DNA of 39,613 bases from Cyanobacteria bacterium UBA11153 (GCA_003511885.1 DOIX01000125.1:1-39613), one strand, 5' to 3'. Shown: positions 24,315-33,907, numbered from the stretch's first letter. A program made the numbers and translations. The notes: generated by a model from the letters alone, not told the origin.

Positions 24315-25544
24315 TTATTTTTTTTGTTCTAAGGTACGTTTGCGATCGTATTCGCGCTTTAATTCTTCTACAAATTTCAATTTATTTGGATTATTTTTTG
24401 CCCATACTTCTCTATCATTACGGAGTCTCTCAATGTGAGATTCTATATTATCTGGTGTGAGGAAAATACCGAAATCTTGGGGAACTGTTTCTTGTTGGTA
24501 ATTTAAAATGCGATTGAGTACTAGATTGCCAATTGCTTGGCTATAATGGGAGTTATCTACATAATTCTTCATATAGTTACTAATTGGCTCAGTTGTAATG
24601 CTGTTATAGCCGGAAAAATCCAAAACTGGAGTAATTTTAACTATTTCCCTTTGCCATTGTTCAAATACTTCCCAACGCCCAGTGGCACGAATAGCCTCCA
24701 AATCAATCGCGTGAGATGGAGAGATAAAGACTTTTAAGGTTATACCATGTTTCTGGCATAGTTCTACGATCTTTTTAAAATCAGATAAATATTGATTGGA
24801 AAATTGATAATCAGAGTGTAAGGAGAAGTAAAGAGTTATCCCTGACTTAAATCTCCATTCATTTTCACCGTTTTCAAGATTGCGATTTGGCATAAAACCG
24901 TTTTTGCCATAATCGTCATTTTTGTTTGGCTCTTTAAGGCTGGCTTTAATTGCTTCTACGCTCTTGGAGTAAGCATCCCAAGAAAATGTCGAGGTAATAA
25001 CATCTTCTATTGTTAGATGTCTTTTTTCTAAGCGATTTTCTGAGAAACTGGGTTGATTTTTTAATGAAGAATTGAACATAAAAAAGTCAACCCCAAAGAT
25101 TACTTCTTTTAAGTTTGGCTGATTGGCAATTGCATGTTCTAAATAACGACGTATCTCGTAAGTATTTGGACCATTCAATGCCAGATTATAAGCAGGTTGA
25201 TGACTTGCTAAAGCTGGATGGGTGGGATCTAATCCCTGCTTTGTCCTTGATGAACCGATAAAAATTGTGATAGGTTTAATCCTGATAATATCAAGGGCTT
25301 TAAATAATCTATCTGTATTATCTTTGTCTGGTTTAGAATGATTAACACCTAAAAAGTTTGGTGTATCAAATACATCGTAAGGATCGATAATAATATTAAA
25401 CAATCCCACACCAACGGTAGGAATCAATGCGGCTGCTATCAACCACCAATTAAATCGACGATACTTTTTAAAAGAGGAATTGCGGCTTTTCCCATTTTGC
25501 AAAACTTTAGAAAAATATAAATTTAATTGAGGCAATGTACTCAT
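24315..25544 (-). CDS. membrane-anchored SGNH-hydrolase-like protein, partner of the MBOAT gene
   Basis: 409 residues. An N-terminal membrane helix (WWLIAAALIPTVGVGLFNIII) is followed by an extracytoplasmic domain with IFIGSSRTKQGLDP (nucleophile region at about 97-99), GPNTYEIRRYLEHAI, and a C-terminal DNSHYSQAIG carrying the D-x-x-H of an SGNH/GDSL site. Proteins of this type (DltD, AlgJ/AlgX and relatives) work with a neighbouring MBOAT protein to put acyl groups on polymers outside the cell. It lies 15 bases downstream of the MBOAT gene, clearly one operon. A decayed copy of its own 3' end follows. Acceptor and acyl group unknown. Confidence 0.85.
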   Translation of the reverse strand: MSTLPQLNLYFSKVLQNGKSRNSSFKKYRRFNWWLIAAALIPTVGVGLFNIIIDPYDVFDTPNFLGVNHSKPDKDNTDRLFKALDIIRIKPITIFIGSSRTKQGLDPTHPALASHQPAYNLALNGPNTYEIRRYLEHAIANQPNLKEVIFGVDFFMFNSSLKNQPSFSENRLEKRHLTIEDVITSTFSWDAYSKSVEAIKASLKEPNKNDDYGKNGFMPNRNLENGENEWRFKSGITLYFSLHSDYQFSNQYLSDFKKIVELCQKHGITLKVFISPSHAIDLEAIRATGRWEVFEQWQREIVKITPVLDFSGYNSITTEPISNYMKNYVDNSHYSQAIGNLVLNRILNYQQETVPQDFGIFLTPDNIESHIERLRNDREVWAKNNPNKLKFVEELKREYDRKRTLEQKK

Positions 25545-25559
25545 ATTTTTTGAGATGTA

Positions 25560-27035
25560 TCAGAATTGAAAGTAAAGAAATTCAGAAACTCGATTCAGCG
25601 ATAGCAAACACACACTAGTTAGTACACCCACTCCAACCGCCCACCACCAAGTTGGCTTAAACTTATCCATAATTTCCTGGGTATTGGGGAGTAACGCTGC
25701 AGCCAAAGTTAATCCAACTAAAGATAAAATACTCAAGATTTTACTACCATTTACCTCTGGGATGTAAGCCAAACTACTCCAAGACTTAAGCTGTATGCCA
25801 AAGTTAGTGAGAATGGCCAATTTCCCTTGGGCTTCACCAGGTAATACAATCCCTTTCATCCCCACCATCGCCTGTAAAATGTGCATCGCATCGGCTAAAG
25901 TTCCTGCTCTAAATATCACCCAACCTACGATAACAGCAAAAAATGTCATCACCCAAGCCAATAGCTTCGGTAAAGATACACCCAACTTTGTCCACCCATG
26001 ATTAATACAGAGATATAACCCATGCAATCCACCCCATATCACATAAGTCCACCCAGCACCATGCCACAGTCCACCTAACAACATGGTAGTCATTAAATTA
26101 ATATAACGTCTAACTTGTCCTTTGCGATTTCCTCCCAAGGGAATATATAGATAATCTCGGAGAAAATTAGACAGGGTAATGTGCCAGCGTCGCCAAAATT
26201 CAACGATGGAGAGAGATTTATAGGGAGAATTAAAATTAATCGGTAAATCAATATTAATCATCCAGCCTAAGCCAATTGCCATATCGCAGTAGCCAGAAAA
26301 ATCGAAATACAACTGCATGGTGTAACTAATTGCTCCCACCCAGGCTTCAATAAAAGTTACGGAAGCAGCATTATTAAATACCGGGGCAACCCAGGGCGAT
26401 ACACTATCAGCAATTAAAACTTTCTTGGCGATTCCTAAACCAAACAGCACTAAACCTCGTGCCATATTTTTGTGAGAAAATACAAAATTCCGCATTCTTT
26501 GAAACTGCGGAATCATATCTTGGTGGTGCAGAATTGGCCCAGCAATTAAATGGGGAAAGAAGGTAACAAAAAGTCCGTAAGTCAACCAATCTTGTTTGGT
26601 AGTTTTGCCGCGATATGCGTCTACCAAATAAGCTGTTTGGGTGAAAGTGTAAAAAGAAATACCGAGAGGGAGGATGATATTAGGGAGAGTCCAGTCTGTT
26701 CCGGCGATCGCATCAAAAGAACTCAGGAAGAAGTTAGCATATTTATAATAGCATAACAGAGCCAGGTTTAAACCAATACCCGTCCAGAGTAAACTAGTGG
26801 CTTTTTTACTACCAAGTGGAGTCTCTTCTATGGATCTACCAATAAAATAGTTAAAGCCGATAGAAATCAGCATTAACGGCAAGTAGTGGATATCCCAGTA
26901 AGCGTAAAACGCGAGTGATGCAATAAATAAGGAAGCTGTAGCTACCCTGGTTAAGCGAAACCGCACTAAACCAAAAAAGACAAGTAGGGTAATGGGTAAA
27001 AAGACGAAAATGAATGGATAAGAGTTAAATAACAT
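25560..27035 (-). CDS. MBOAT family O-acyltransferase (AlgI/DltB-like), copy 2
   Basis: 491 residues from the ATG at 27035 (MLFNSYPFIFVFLPI, the usual MBOAT beginning); an in-frame TTG nine bases earlier is less likely. It is a multi-pass membrane protein with the family blocks GISFYTFTQTAYLVDAYRG, FFPHLIAGPILHH, WRRWHITLSNFLRDYLYIPLGG and the catalytic-histidine region LGGLWHGAGWTYVIWGGLHG. It moves an acyl group across the membrane to an outside acceptor. It is co-transcribed with the SGNH gene downstream. More like AlgI than the copy at 31.8 kb, which it resembles only at family level. Confidence 0.95.
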   Translation of the reverse strand: MLFNSYPFIFVFLPITLLVFFGLVRFRLTRVATASLFIASLAFYAYWDIHYLPLMLISIGFNYFIGRSIEETPLGSKKATSLLWTGIGLNLALLCYYKYANFFLSSFDAIAGTDWTLPNIILPLGISFYTFTQTAYLVDAYRGKTTKQDWLTYGLFVTFFPHLIAGPILHHQDMIPQFQRMRNFVFSHKNMARGLVLFGLGIAKKVLIADSVSPWVAPVFNNAASVTFIEAWVGAISYTMQLYFDFSGYCDMAIGLGWMINIDLPINFNSPYKSLSIVEFWRRWHITLSNFLRDYLYIPLGGNRKGQVRRYINLMTTMLLGGLWHGAGWTYVIWGGLHGLYLCINHGWTKLGVSLPKLLAWVMTFFAVIVGWVIFRAGTLADAMHILQAMVGMKGIVLPGEAQGKLAILTNFGIQLKSWSSLAYIPEVNGSKILSILSLVGLTLAAALLPNTQEIMDKFKPTWWWAVGVGVLTSVCLLSLNRVSEFLYFQF

Positions 27036-27166
27036 AGTTGGCAATTAGTCATTGGCAATTGGTCATTAATATATTAACCATCCGCTATTAAATCCGCCGC
27101 TAAATTCCTCCGCTTACTATTCAATTTACTATCCGCTGCTAAATTGGTCATCTTTTCAAAAATAGA

Positions 27167-29026
27167 CTATTGTAGTGGTTTATTCCCTTGAGAACAAGAT
27201 TGCTGTAAAATACTAATCTTTTCTACATTTTGTGTCTCTCCTGGTGGTACTGTTCTCTCACTCATAAAATAAATCTCAAAACTCTCCACCTGCTTTGCAC
27301 CTTGATGTTGTTCATTCCAATCGCGGCAGAGATATTCCCCATAGTAAGGTATAACTTTCTTTCCTATGGCACGATTGAGATTAATAAAAAAAGTCCGCCA
27401 TTGCATGTTTGGGTAGATATAATTCCGCACCCCAATACTTGGCTTATCCCAACTTACAGCAGCACCCTTTCTTAAAATATCAACCTCACTGCCATCTTTC
27501 AACTTAGCAACAACAACATACCACCCATCATCTCTAGGAGGCGCAGGGGCAAAAATGCTCCAAGATTGATCTATTCTGAAAATACGACTAAACCAATCAA
27601 TAGAGTTAAGCGTCTTAGACTTAAAAATTCGTTCGCTGGACTTGAGTATACCGGATGTAACAGTACCGCGACTAGTAGTTAACTCGACCAAATTCTTAAA
27701 ATTCCATACCGTAATATAAGTCAGTAACAGCAACGTCACCACATTAATTAATTTTACAGAACGAATCTCAATCGGACGGTATTTAAAAGGCTTAGTAAAA
27801 TTGCCTGCCATCTTTCGATTTGAGGCAATAGTTTCATATATTTTAGTCCCCACCACCATCAAAGGAGGCAATCTCAGAATAGGTGCCAAAAGCTTAAATA
27901 CAGGAGACAAACTCACAATATACGCGATCGCATCCCACTTGAAACGTCGATTCCCCTGCCAGTCAACCACCACCCAGGAGTTGTTTGCCTCCATATCCGC
28001 TAAAATGGAAGGATCGTCCTGACAGACACGCATCTGCGTTTTTGGCAAAACCAGCAAAGTCCGCAAGAAAAGCACCATTTTCTTACAAAACCCACAATCG
28101 CGATCGTAATTAATCGTCAAACCTGCCATTTCTGGAGTATAAATCTTCTGGAAAAGCCCATCCCAAATATCGCTAGGAATAAACACCAACCAAGTAAAAA
28201 TCCCCAAAGCGGGAAACAAACCAATATGGAGAGTTAACCCAAAACCAACATGTAACAGAATAAAAGTAATAATAGTAGCAGTCCGGAAAAAAGTAGTAGC
28301 AACAGGTACAAATAAAAATAAAGGTCCAATCCACTCCAATACCAGAGTAAAAAAGGTAGAAATCGGCAATAATACTGGAAAATTTAGCAAAAATTGCCCC
28401 AAAGGTGCAGCATACTGATCGAAACTTAAAGCATAATAAACAGCACTTAAATCAGGCCACCAAATAGTACTAGTAGTCTTGTATCCAGCCGAAAAAGCAT
28501 AAACATAATATACCTGTAAACTCAAAGCAAAAGTCGCCCCAGAAAGAACTCGTTTCGGTAACGGATCCGGAGAAGAATTCAGGGCACTCTCCATCGAAAA
28601 ACAAGCACCAAGAGGCAAAAACATCGCCCAAAACATCAGCGCCCGCAACATATCATCCCCAGCAAACTGCAACAAAGGATTGCGATTGTGAAGAGAAATC
28701 AACAAAGCCCAAGAAGCAATAGTCGCCAACCTTGTTCGATATCCCACTAACAAAGCCAACGCCATCAAAAACGCCACGAAAAACAAAATACTTTGCACAA
28801 AAGGAGTACCGCTAATTGCATGTATGCTCCAATGCAAAGGATGAACAATATCCCTAGCTACCGTCCTTGGTAATACCCCCTCATCGCTATAAAGCGCCCT
28901 AATATCATGGAAACGAATAACTATATCCGCCATCAAAATCAGCGCTACCCCAATCCGAAACGCAGCTAAGGATCGCAAATCCAACCCAAACAACTCCTCC
29001 AACTTACTTCCCCATTTACTCATCAT
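27167..29026 (-). CDS. HTTM - DCC (DUF393) fusion membrane protein
   Basis: About 620 residues. The start is one of two adjacent ATGs (29026 or 29023); GAGGAG lies three to six bases before them, and the upstream in-frame TTG at 29050 is unlikely. First half: an HTTM domain, a set of membrane helices related to vitamin-K-dependent carboxylase (SLAAFRIGVALILMADIVIR, LLISLHNRNPLLQFAGDDML, FMFWAMFLPLG). Then near residue 300 a DCC domain starts with NYDRDCGFCKKM, a thioredoxin-like C-x-x-C pair. The C-terminal 200 residues contain another membrane helix (LINVVTLLLLTYITVW) and an extracytoplasmic domain with FRIDQSWSIFAPAPPRDDGWY. The C-x-x-C suggests a redox function at the membrane. Its gene sits between NDH-2 and the second MBOAT pair. 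Substrate unknown. Confidence 0.88.
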   Translation of the reverse strand: MMSKWGSKLEELFGLDLRSLAAFRIGVALILMADIVIRFHDIRALYSDEGVLPRTVARDIVHPLHWSIHAISGTPFVQSILFFVAFLMALALLVGYRTRLATIASWALLISLHNRNPLLQFAGDDMLRALMFWAMFLPLGACFSMESALNSSPDPLPKRVLSGATFALSLQVYYVYAFSAGYKTTSTIWWPDLSAVYYALSFDQYAAPLGQFLLNFPVLLPISTFFTLVLEWIGPLFLFVPVATTFFRTATIITFILLHVGFGLTLHIGLFPALGIFTWLVFIPSDIWDGLFQKIYTPEMAGLTINYDRDCGFCKKMVLFLRTLLVLPKTQMRVCQDDPSILADMEANNSWVVVDWQGNRRFKWDAIAYIVSLSPVFKLLAPILRLPPLMVVGTKIYETIASNRKMAGNFTKPFKYRPIEIRSVKLINVVTLLLLTYITVWNFKNLVELTTSRGTVTSGILKSSERIFKSKTLNSIDWFSRIFRIDQSWSIFAPAPPRDDGWYVVVAKLKDGSEVDILRKGAAVSWDKPSIGVRNYIYPNMQWRTFFINLNRAIGKKVIPYYGEYLCRDWNEQHQGAKQVESFEIYFMSERTVPPGETQNVEKISILQQSCSQGNKPLQ

Positions 29027-29124
29027 CTTCTCCTCACTAAAAATCCTCAATAACCCTTTGCGCCCTTTGCGCCCATCTTTGCACCCTTTGCGTTAAAAAA
29101 AATCTCGCATCCCCCACATAACCC

Positions 29125-30336
29125 CTAACTACCTCCCCCCTTCAAACCCCTCAACCATTTCCCAATCCAATGCCTCAATACCCGCAACTGATGACGCAAA
29201 GTCGGTAATCTTTGCAAATAAACAAACTGCCGGATCCCACCAGCCAAACCCCCATCAACCTTCAAAGCGAAACTAGAAACAACTGCCGCACCCTTACCTA
29301 AAGTTAGCATTTCCCCTAAATGCAAATATCTAAATTTTTGTAAACGTTTCCCCCTTGCCGCCAGATAGAGATTTTTCGCCGCACAACTTGCCTGTTGGTA
29401 AGCAACCTGTGCCGTAGCTGGCAACTGTTTTTGAGGATGATATTGAATTTCTGCCAAATCACCCAATGCCAGTACTTCTGGATAGTCTACTAATTGTAAA
29501 GTAGGAAGAGTGAGAAGCTGACCGCGATCGTTTTGCTGACAAGGTAGATTCCTTACCCAATCTATCGAGCGATTTCCCACAGTCCACAAAACTAAATCCA
29601 CGGGGCTATAACTTCTCTCCCCATTCTGAAATATCAGAATTTTGTCAGATTCAACTGCTTCGATACTGGTATCAAAATCCACTTCAATCCGACGGGCTTT
29701 TAAAGCTTTTATCGCAGATTTTCGGCTATAGGGAGAAAATGTTTTCAAAAGTTCATTTCCCCTCTCAATCAGCCGCACTTGTCCTCGTTTCCCCAATCTG
29801 TCTGCCAATTTACAAGCCAACTCTACCCCAGAAGGCCCGCCACCGACAACAGCAACTTGAATTATTTTGCTAGCAGTATTTTCCAGAATTTTCAGCCGTT
29901 GTTTCAAACGTTCCGCATCTGCTATAGTTCGGAAAGTATAAGCATAAGTCGCAGCGCCAGGAACCCCCTCCAACCGCATCTGGACACCAACAGCTAAAAC
30001 TAAATAATCGTAAGTGAGTAATTCTTCCCGATTATCGCTATTTTTTTTTAATTTTACCTGGCGTTTCTCTAAATCTACTCCTTCAACAATTCCTTGACAA
30101 AAATTAACGTTGCGATCGGATAATATTTTTTGGTAATCAGGACCTATTTCCCAAGCTTGTAGTTCATCTGTTACTAATTCATATAGTAAGGGCGTAAAAG
30201 TTAAACGATCGTTTCTATCCACCAGAGTAATTTTGCAGTTTGGCGACTTAAACAACAAAAAATGCTGCAAGTAAATAGCTGTATAAAGCCCGCCAAACCC
30301 GCCACCGAGAATACAAATGTGGAGAGGATTTTTCAT
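29125..30336 (-). CDS. type II NAD(P)H dehydrogenase (NDH-2-like)
   Basis: 403 residues. A single-subunit FAD enzyme that passes electrons from NAD(P)H to quinone without pumping protons. FAD-binding HICILGGGFGGLYTAIYLQ at the N-terminus, TFTPLLYELVTDE, the NAD-binding VAVVGGGPSGVELACKLADR near residue 165, and ALGDLAE near the end are all present. The C-terminus is basic and amphipathic (RLPTLRHQLRVLRHWIGKWL), the usual membrane-binding segment. Length is normal. It stands between the two acyltransferase groups with a 430-base gap upstream, so it probably has its own promoter. A functional tie to the acylation genes is only a guess. Confidence 0.93.
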   Translation of the reverse strand: MKNPLHICILGGGFGGLYTAIYLQHFLLFKSPNCKITLVDRNDRLTFTPLLYELVTDELQAWEIGPDYQKILSDRNVNFCQGIVEGVDLEKRQVKLKKNSDNREELLTYDYLVLAVGVQMRLEGVPGAATYAYTFRTIADAERLKQRLKILENTASKIIQVAVVGGGPSGVELACKLADRLGKRGQVRLIERGNELLKTFSPYSRKSAIKALKARRIEVDFDTSIEAVESDKILIFQNGERSYSPVDLVLWTVGNRSIDWVRNLPCQQNDRGQLLTLPTLQLVDYPEVLALGDLAEIQYHPQKQLPATAQVAYQQASCAAKNLYLAARGKRLQKFRYLHLGEMLTLGKGAAVVSSFALKVDGGLAGGIRQFVYLQRLPTLRHQLRVLRHWIGKWLRGLKGGGS

Positions 30337-30766
30337 TCTTTATTTTAGATCGTTGTTAATTGTGATACCAATTTCCTAAATGTCTGCTACAGTTGCGATT
30401 ATGACTACCCCCTTAGTAAGCAGGGCTGTTTCATTGTCTAATTTTTCAATTCTATAGCCTATATGCTGTAATGGTTTCAGCCGATATTTCCGAATAGGAG
30501 ATCGAAAATTAAGAAAAATCCTGCCAGGGGTTGCTAGGAAAGGCTTTGGAGAGATACAGTCGGGAATTTCGAGCCGAGAATGAAACAGCCTTGCCTTAGT
30601 AAGGGGGGTTGATTCTGACTCCCCCCTTACTAAGGGGGGGTTGGGGGGGTGAATATGTGGCGCTATTTAAGGAAATTGCTATTAATTGCTAATTGCTAAT
30701 TGCTAATTGCTAATTGCTCCCCAATTCCCATTCCCGAATTCCCATTCCTTAGTTCCCACTCCCTAT
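30337..30766. other. gene-free stretch with palindromic and tandem repeats
   Basis: Contains several copies of the C/G-run palindromic repeat (CCCCCTTAGTAAG at about 30409; inverted and direct copies at 30588-30650) and a tandem of TAATTGC (about five copies, 30689-30717), followed by CCCATTCCC-type simple repeats. No reading frame. It separates the SGNH gene of the FAAL cluster from NDH-2. Confidence 0.75.
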
Positions 30767-31696
30767 TTATAAATTTAATTCAGGTATCTCCCGCAACTCT
30801 TCAACAATTTGCTCCGCCCTAACACTTCTAGAGTCTGGCTTAAGGTGATAATGGGTATCAGCAAATAAATTAGAATCTGTTTGCATATTTAACGTCTCCT
30901 TGTCATAAATTAATGGCGCAATCTTTTTCAACTCTTGAGCCGTCTTGTTGACACTATCGATTGATTCTTCATCAGTTTGAGCATACACCCAAGGTAAAGA
31001 TAAAACCAAAGTTCCACCTCTCGCCTCTACCTCCTGTTTAAATTTGGTAATTCTCTCCAAAGCATGTTTAGTTATTGGTTTATCGATAGGTAACTTCCAC
31101 CATTTTCCAGTACGAGGTTTTGTTACAGTAGGATCTCCATATTCGTCAACTGGATCTGAATAATAACCTGTAAATTTTCCCTTTTCAATTAAGTCTATCG
31201 TTGACTTAGTTGCTGCCCTCAAAGTCGGCGTGCCCAGCATCAAAGTCTCTTGAGCAAAGCGTTTGGGTGGAATACCTCCTAAACCAGGTTTGCCAATCGC
31301 CACCCCAAATTGAGTGGATCTATCTCCAAAGCCATCATCAGCCCACAAAATCAAATATTCTGGAATTAAAAGTACGATATCCCCCTTTCGTACCTGATCT
31401 AAAATACTTGGTAGAATCACATCCAAACCAATCGGACCATCTAAGCCCAAATTTAATACAGGAATACCCAATTTCTCTTCCATTAATTTGGCATTAATGG
31501 TATAATGCGCGCCGGAACCACCAGTAATCAGGAGTCGTTTCGGCGCTTCTACTTTAGCCGCCAGCGCGATTTTTCGTTCATACATCATCCGCAACCAGCT
31601 TAACTCGCCGCCATAGCGGGCATTATACAAATAGCCTACCAACCAGGCAGCAATTGCGATCGCAAACCAACTTGTTAATTTTAAAGGTTTCCACAT
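30767..31696 (-). CDS. membrane-anchored SGNH-hydrolase-like protein (DltD-like role)
   Basis: 309 residues. An N-terminal membrane anchor (LTSWFAIAIAAWLVGYLYNA) is followed by an outside domain beginning RLLITGGSGAHYTINA (Ser61 in the nucleophile position), then IPVLNLGLDGPIGLDVIL, and ending with FADTHYHLKPDSR (Asp280 with His282/His284), the D..H pair of an SGNH site. The fold and position beside an MBOAT gene match DltD/AlgJ-type helpers. The gene starts 136 bases downstream of the MBOAT gene, same strand. It shares the fold but little sequence with the gene at 24.3-25.5 kb, so the two pairs are likely specialised for different acceptors or acyl groups. Confidence 0.82.
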   Translation of the reverse strand: MWKPLKLTSWFAIAIAAWLVGYLYNARYGGELSWLRMMYERKIALAAKVEAPKRLLITGGSGAHYTINAKLMEEKLGIPVLNLGLDGPIGLDVILPSILDQVRKGDIVLLIPEYLILWADDGFGDRSTQFGVAIGKPGLGGIPPKRFAQETLMLGTPTLRAATKSTIDLIEKGKFTGYYSDPVDEYGDPTVTKPRTGKWWKLPIDKPITKHALERITKFKQEVEARGGTLVLSLPWVYAQTDEESIDSVNKTAQELKKIAPLIYDKETLNMQTDSNLFADTHYHLKPDSRSVRAEQIVEELREIPELNL

Positions 31697-31832
31697 AAAT
31701 TAAGAGCAGGAGTTAAGGAGTGCGCGAAGCGGGCAAACTATAGGAGGGAATGAGTCAAGCAGCACAAAAGTCAAAATAATCAACGACTAACAACCAATGA
31801 CTAAAAACCAATGACTCATGACTAATCACCAA

Positions 31833-33314
31833 CTAAAACTCAAAGTAAATAAACTGAGACGGCTGATTAGCTGCCAATAAAATAGTTAGCGCTAACATAG
31901 TCCGCGAAACCCAAGGTGACAGTAACAATTCATATTCCAACTTCCGCTTTTGCCAAATCGCAATATGCTCCATCAGCAAAAATACATTAGCGAGAATCAG
32001 GGTAAAAATTAGTGCCGTACCTTCATTTAAGGTATAAGATCCTAAAAAATTGCCCAAATTAGATAGGGAATAATCCCAAGGAGTAACAATTGTTAGTAAT
32101 TTCTCGAATAGCCTCTTACTATTCGTTTCCATAAAGAATAAACACCCCAGGGTTACTGAAGCAAAAGTCAACGCCCAGGAAACAAAATCACCGCCCCCAC
32201 TGGGTATATACTTACCAACAAATCTTTGAAAAGGTCTTCCGGCATATCTCAAGACTAGCAGCAAAGCACCATGATAAGATCCCCAAAAGATAAAATTCCA
32301 AGCCGCACCATGCCAAAAACCAGACAGGGTAAAAGTAATAAATAAATAGAAGGGTGCTAACTGTTTTTTTGAACCCATTAACGGGAGAAAAACATAATCC
32401 CGAAACCAGTTATTCAGGGTAATATGCCACCGCCGCCAAAACTCTTGGATACTGACTGAAGTATAAGGCGCTAAAAAGTTAAAAGTTAGCTTTATCCCCA
32501 ACATTTTGCCCAATCCCACCGCCATAAAGCTGTATCCCCCGAAATCAAAATAGATTCTCAGGGTAAATAAGTAGGCATAAAACCAAATAATCCACGGATT
32601 TCCCGTATCTTTTAAATCAATGAAAGGACTAATGTTATCGGCTAGCACCAACTTCATGAAAAATCCCATTGACAGCCAACGGAATCCTTCATCAAAGTTA
32701 TCTACTGTAAACTTAAAGCGGAATGATTGAATTTGCGGCAATAAATCTGCCCTCCTTTCAATCGGTCCTGCTACAATTTGAGGGAAGAATGAAACAAAGT
32801 TAATGTATTCAAGAAATCCTAACGGTTTCTTATATTTAGGCTTAAGGGAATCGACAACAAACCCTACCATTTGGAAGGTATAGAAGGAAACTCCAGGCGG
32901 GATAACATTAACAATCGGGAGGGGAAAATCTTGTTTCCAATTATCTTCAACACCTGGTACGACTAAACCTAATACATCTTCGACAAAAAATGTCAAATAT
33001 TTCAGGTAAGCAAGAATAGCAATATCAATAACAATTGTTATTCCAGCTATCAGCCGAGCATCCGCACTTTTCCCGCTTTGGCTATGGCTTTGCATCAGCC
33101 GCACCATCAGATAATTGAAAATAACATCAACGGCAAAAATAATAAAGCTGGATTGGCTCGCATTGACAAACAGAATCAGCGACATTGCTGCCAAACCAAT
33201 TCTATCCGCTAAATCAGACCAAATATTTAAACTCTTGCCAATAGAGCGAACAATAAAGAAGGGAATACAGTAAAGTAGCAGTACCCACCAGAAGGAAAAA
33301 TCAGAGAAATTCAA
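31833..33314 (-). CDS. MBOAT family O-acyltransferase (DltB-like role), copy 1
   Basis: 493 residues starting at TTG, which has GGAGG ten bases upstream; no better ATG exists. It is a multi-pass membrane protein with PPGVSFYTFQMVGFVVDSL, FVSFFPQIVAGPIERR, WRRWHITLNNWFRDYVFLPL and LSGFWHGAAWNFIFWGSYHG, the last containing the catalytic histidine. MBOAT proteins of this branch take an acyl group from a cytoplasmic donor and pass it to a polymer outside, as DltB does with DltC-bound D-alanine. The acyl carrier protein gene lies about 200 bases upstream, which makes acyl-ACP the obvious donor here. I infer a lipid-type acyl group, because the ligase in the cluster is a fatty acyl-AMP ligase. Confidence 0.95.
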   Translation of the reverse strand: MNFSDFSFWWVLLLYCIPFFIVRSIGKSLNIWSDLADRIGLAAMSLILFVNASQSSFIIFAVDVIFNYLMVRLMQSHSQSGKSADARLIAGITIVIDIAILAYLKYLTFFVEDVLGLVVPGVEDNWKQDFPLPIVNVIPPGVSFYTFQMVGFVVDSLKPKYKKPLGFLEYINFVSFFPQIVAGPIERRADLLPQIQSFRFKFTVDNFDEGFRWLSMGFFMKLVLADNISPFIDLKDTGNPWIIWFYAYLFTLRIYFDFGGYSFMAVGLGKMLGIKLTFNFLAPYTSVSIQEFWRRWHITLNNWFRDYVFLPLMGSKKQLAPFYLFITFTLSGFWHGAAWNFIFWGSYHGALLLVLRYAGRPFQRFVGKYIPSGGGDFVSWALTFASVTLGCLFFMETNSKRLFEKLLTIVTPWDYSLSNLGNFLGSYTLNEGTALIFTLILANVFLLMEHIAIWQKRKLEYELLLSPWVSRTMLALTILLAANQPSQFIYFEF

Positions 33315-33449
33315 TTAGTAGTTTCCTCCTCTTAAATTAGGGACTAGGGGCTAGGGAGTGGAATAGCTAAAATTATGGACTATTGGCTAGGGGCTAGGGG
33401 ATCGGGAGTGGAATAGCAGATGTCCTACAGAGAACTTTTCGCTCAAATT

Positions 33450-33480
33450 CCCCCTTGTTAAGGGGGATTTAGGGGGATCT
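33450..33480. repeat. dispersed C/G-run palindromic repeat
   Basis: CCCCCTTGTTAAGGGGG followed by ATTTAGGGGGATC, a copy of the family seen at 11241, 20171, 20316 and 30588. It lies between the ACP stop and the MBOAT start, with simple GGGGCTAGGGA-type repeats at 33340-33405. The hairpin could attenuate the transcript between ACP and MBOAT. Confidence 0.8.
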
Positions 33481-33511
33481 ACACAATTAGTAATTAGAGA
33501 TTAGCCCTAAC

Positions 33512-33907
33512 TTATTTTTTCCCAAACAATCCACCCCAACCTTTCTTTTCTGCTTTTTCTGGTTGAGTATTTGCTGCAACTACCTTTTCTGGTTCCCCTG
33601 AATTTAACACGGCGGAAACATCAAATTCTTGCACTAAATATTCTGCCGCTTTCTCAATTGTAGGATAATCCCAAAATAGAGTAGAAGGCAATTCAACTTC
33701 GAGCCAATCTTCCAAATCACCAACTAGAGTAACGGCATCAATTGAATCTACACCATAGCGAGTTAGTTGTTCCCCGATTTCAATGGTTTTGGCATCCAAT
33801 GATAGTTGTTCTGATAGTTTGCTAACCATCCAGGATTGAATGGCTTGAACAGGAGAATTTTCCACCATAATATTATCAAGCTTGGAGCTGGAGTTCTGGA
33901 CTTGCAT
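33512..33907 (-). CDS. acyl carrier protein
   Basis: 131 residues when started at the ATG at 33907, which has AGAGGA eight bases upstream; a longer frame to 33955 lacks support. The start lies inside the end of the dehydrogenase gene (32-base overlap), so the two are translationally coupled. The carrier domain has the 4'-phosphopantetheine site YGVDSIDAVTL (Ser55) and LFWDYPTIEKAAEYL, typical of PKS/FAAL-type carrier proteins rather than the housekeeping fatty-acid ACP. A 35-residue polar tail ends GWGGLFGKK. Probable role: holds the acyl chain made by the FAAL while the dehydrogenase acts on it and delivers it to the MBOAT protein. Confidence 0.93.
   Translation of the reverse strand: MQVQNSSSKLDNIMVENSPVQAIQSWMVSKLSEQLSLDAKTIEIGEQLTRYGVDSIDAVTLVGDLEDWLEVELPSTLFWDYPTIEKAAEYLVQEFDVSAVLNSGEPEKVVAANTQPEKAEKKGWGGLFGKK

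Noticed and set aside
29125..30336. NDH-2 as electron acceptor for the acyl dehydrogenase
   Set aside because: NDH-2 enzymes oxidise NAD(P)H, not reduced acyl dehydrogenases, and a 430-base gap separates the genes; proximity alone is not enough.
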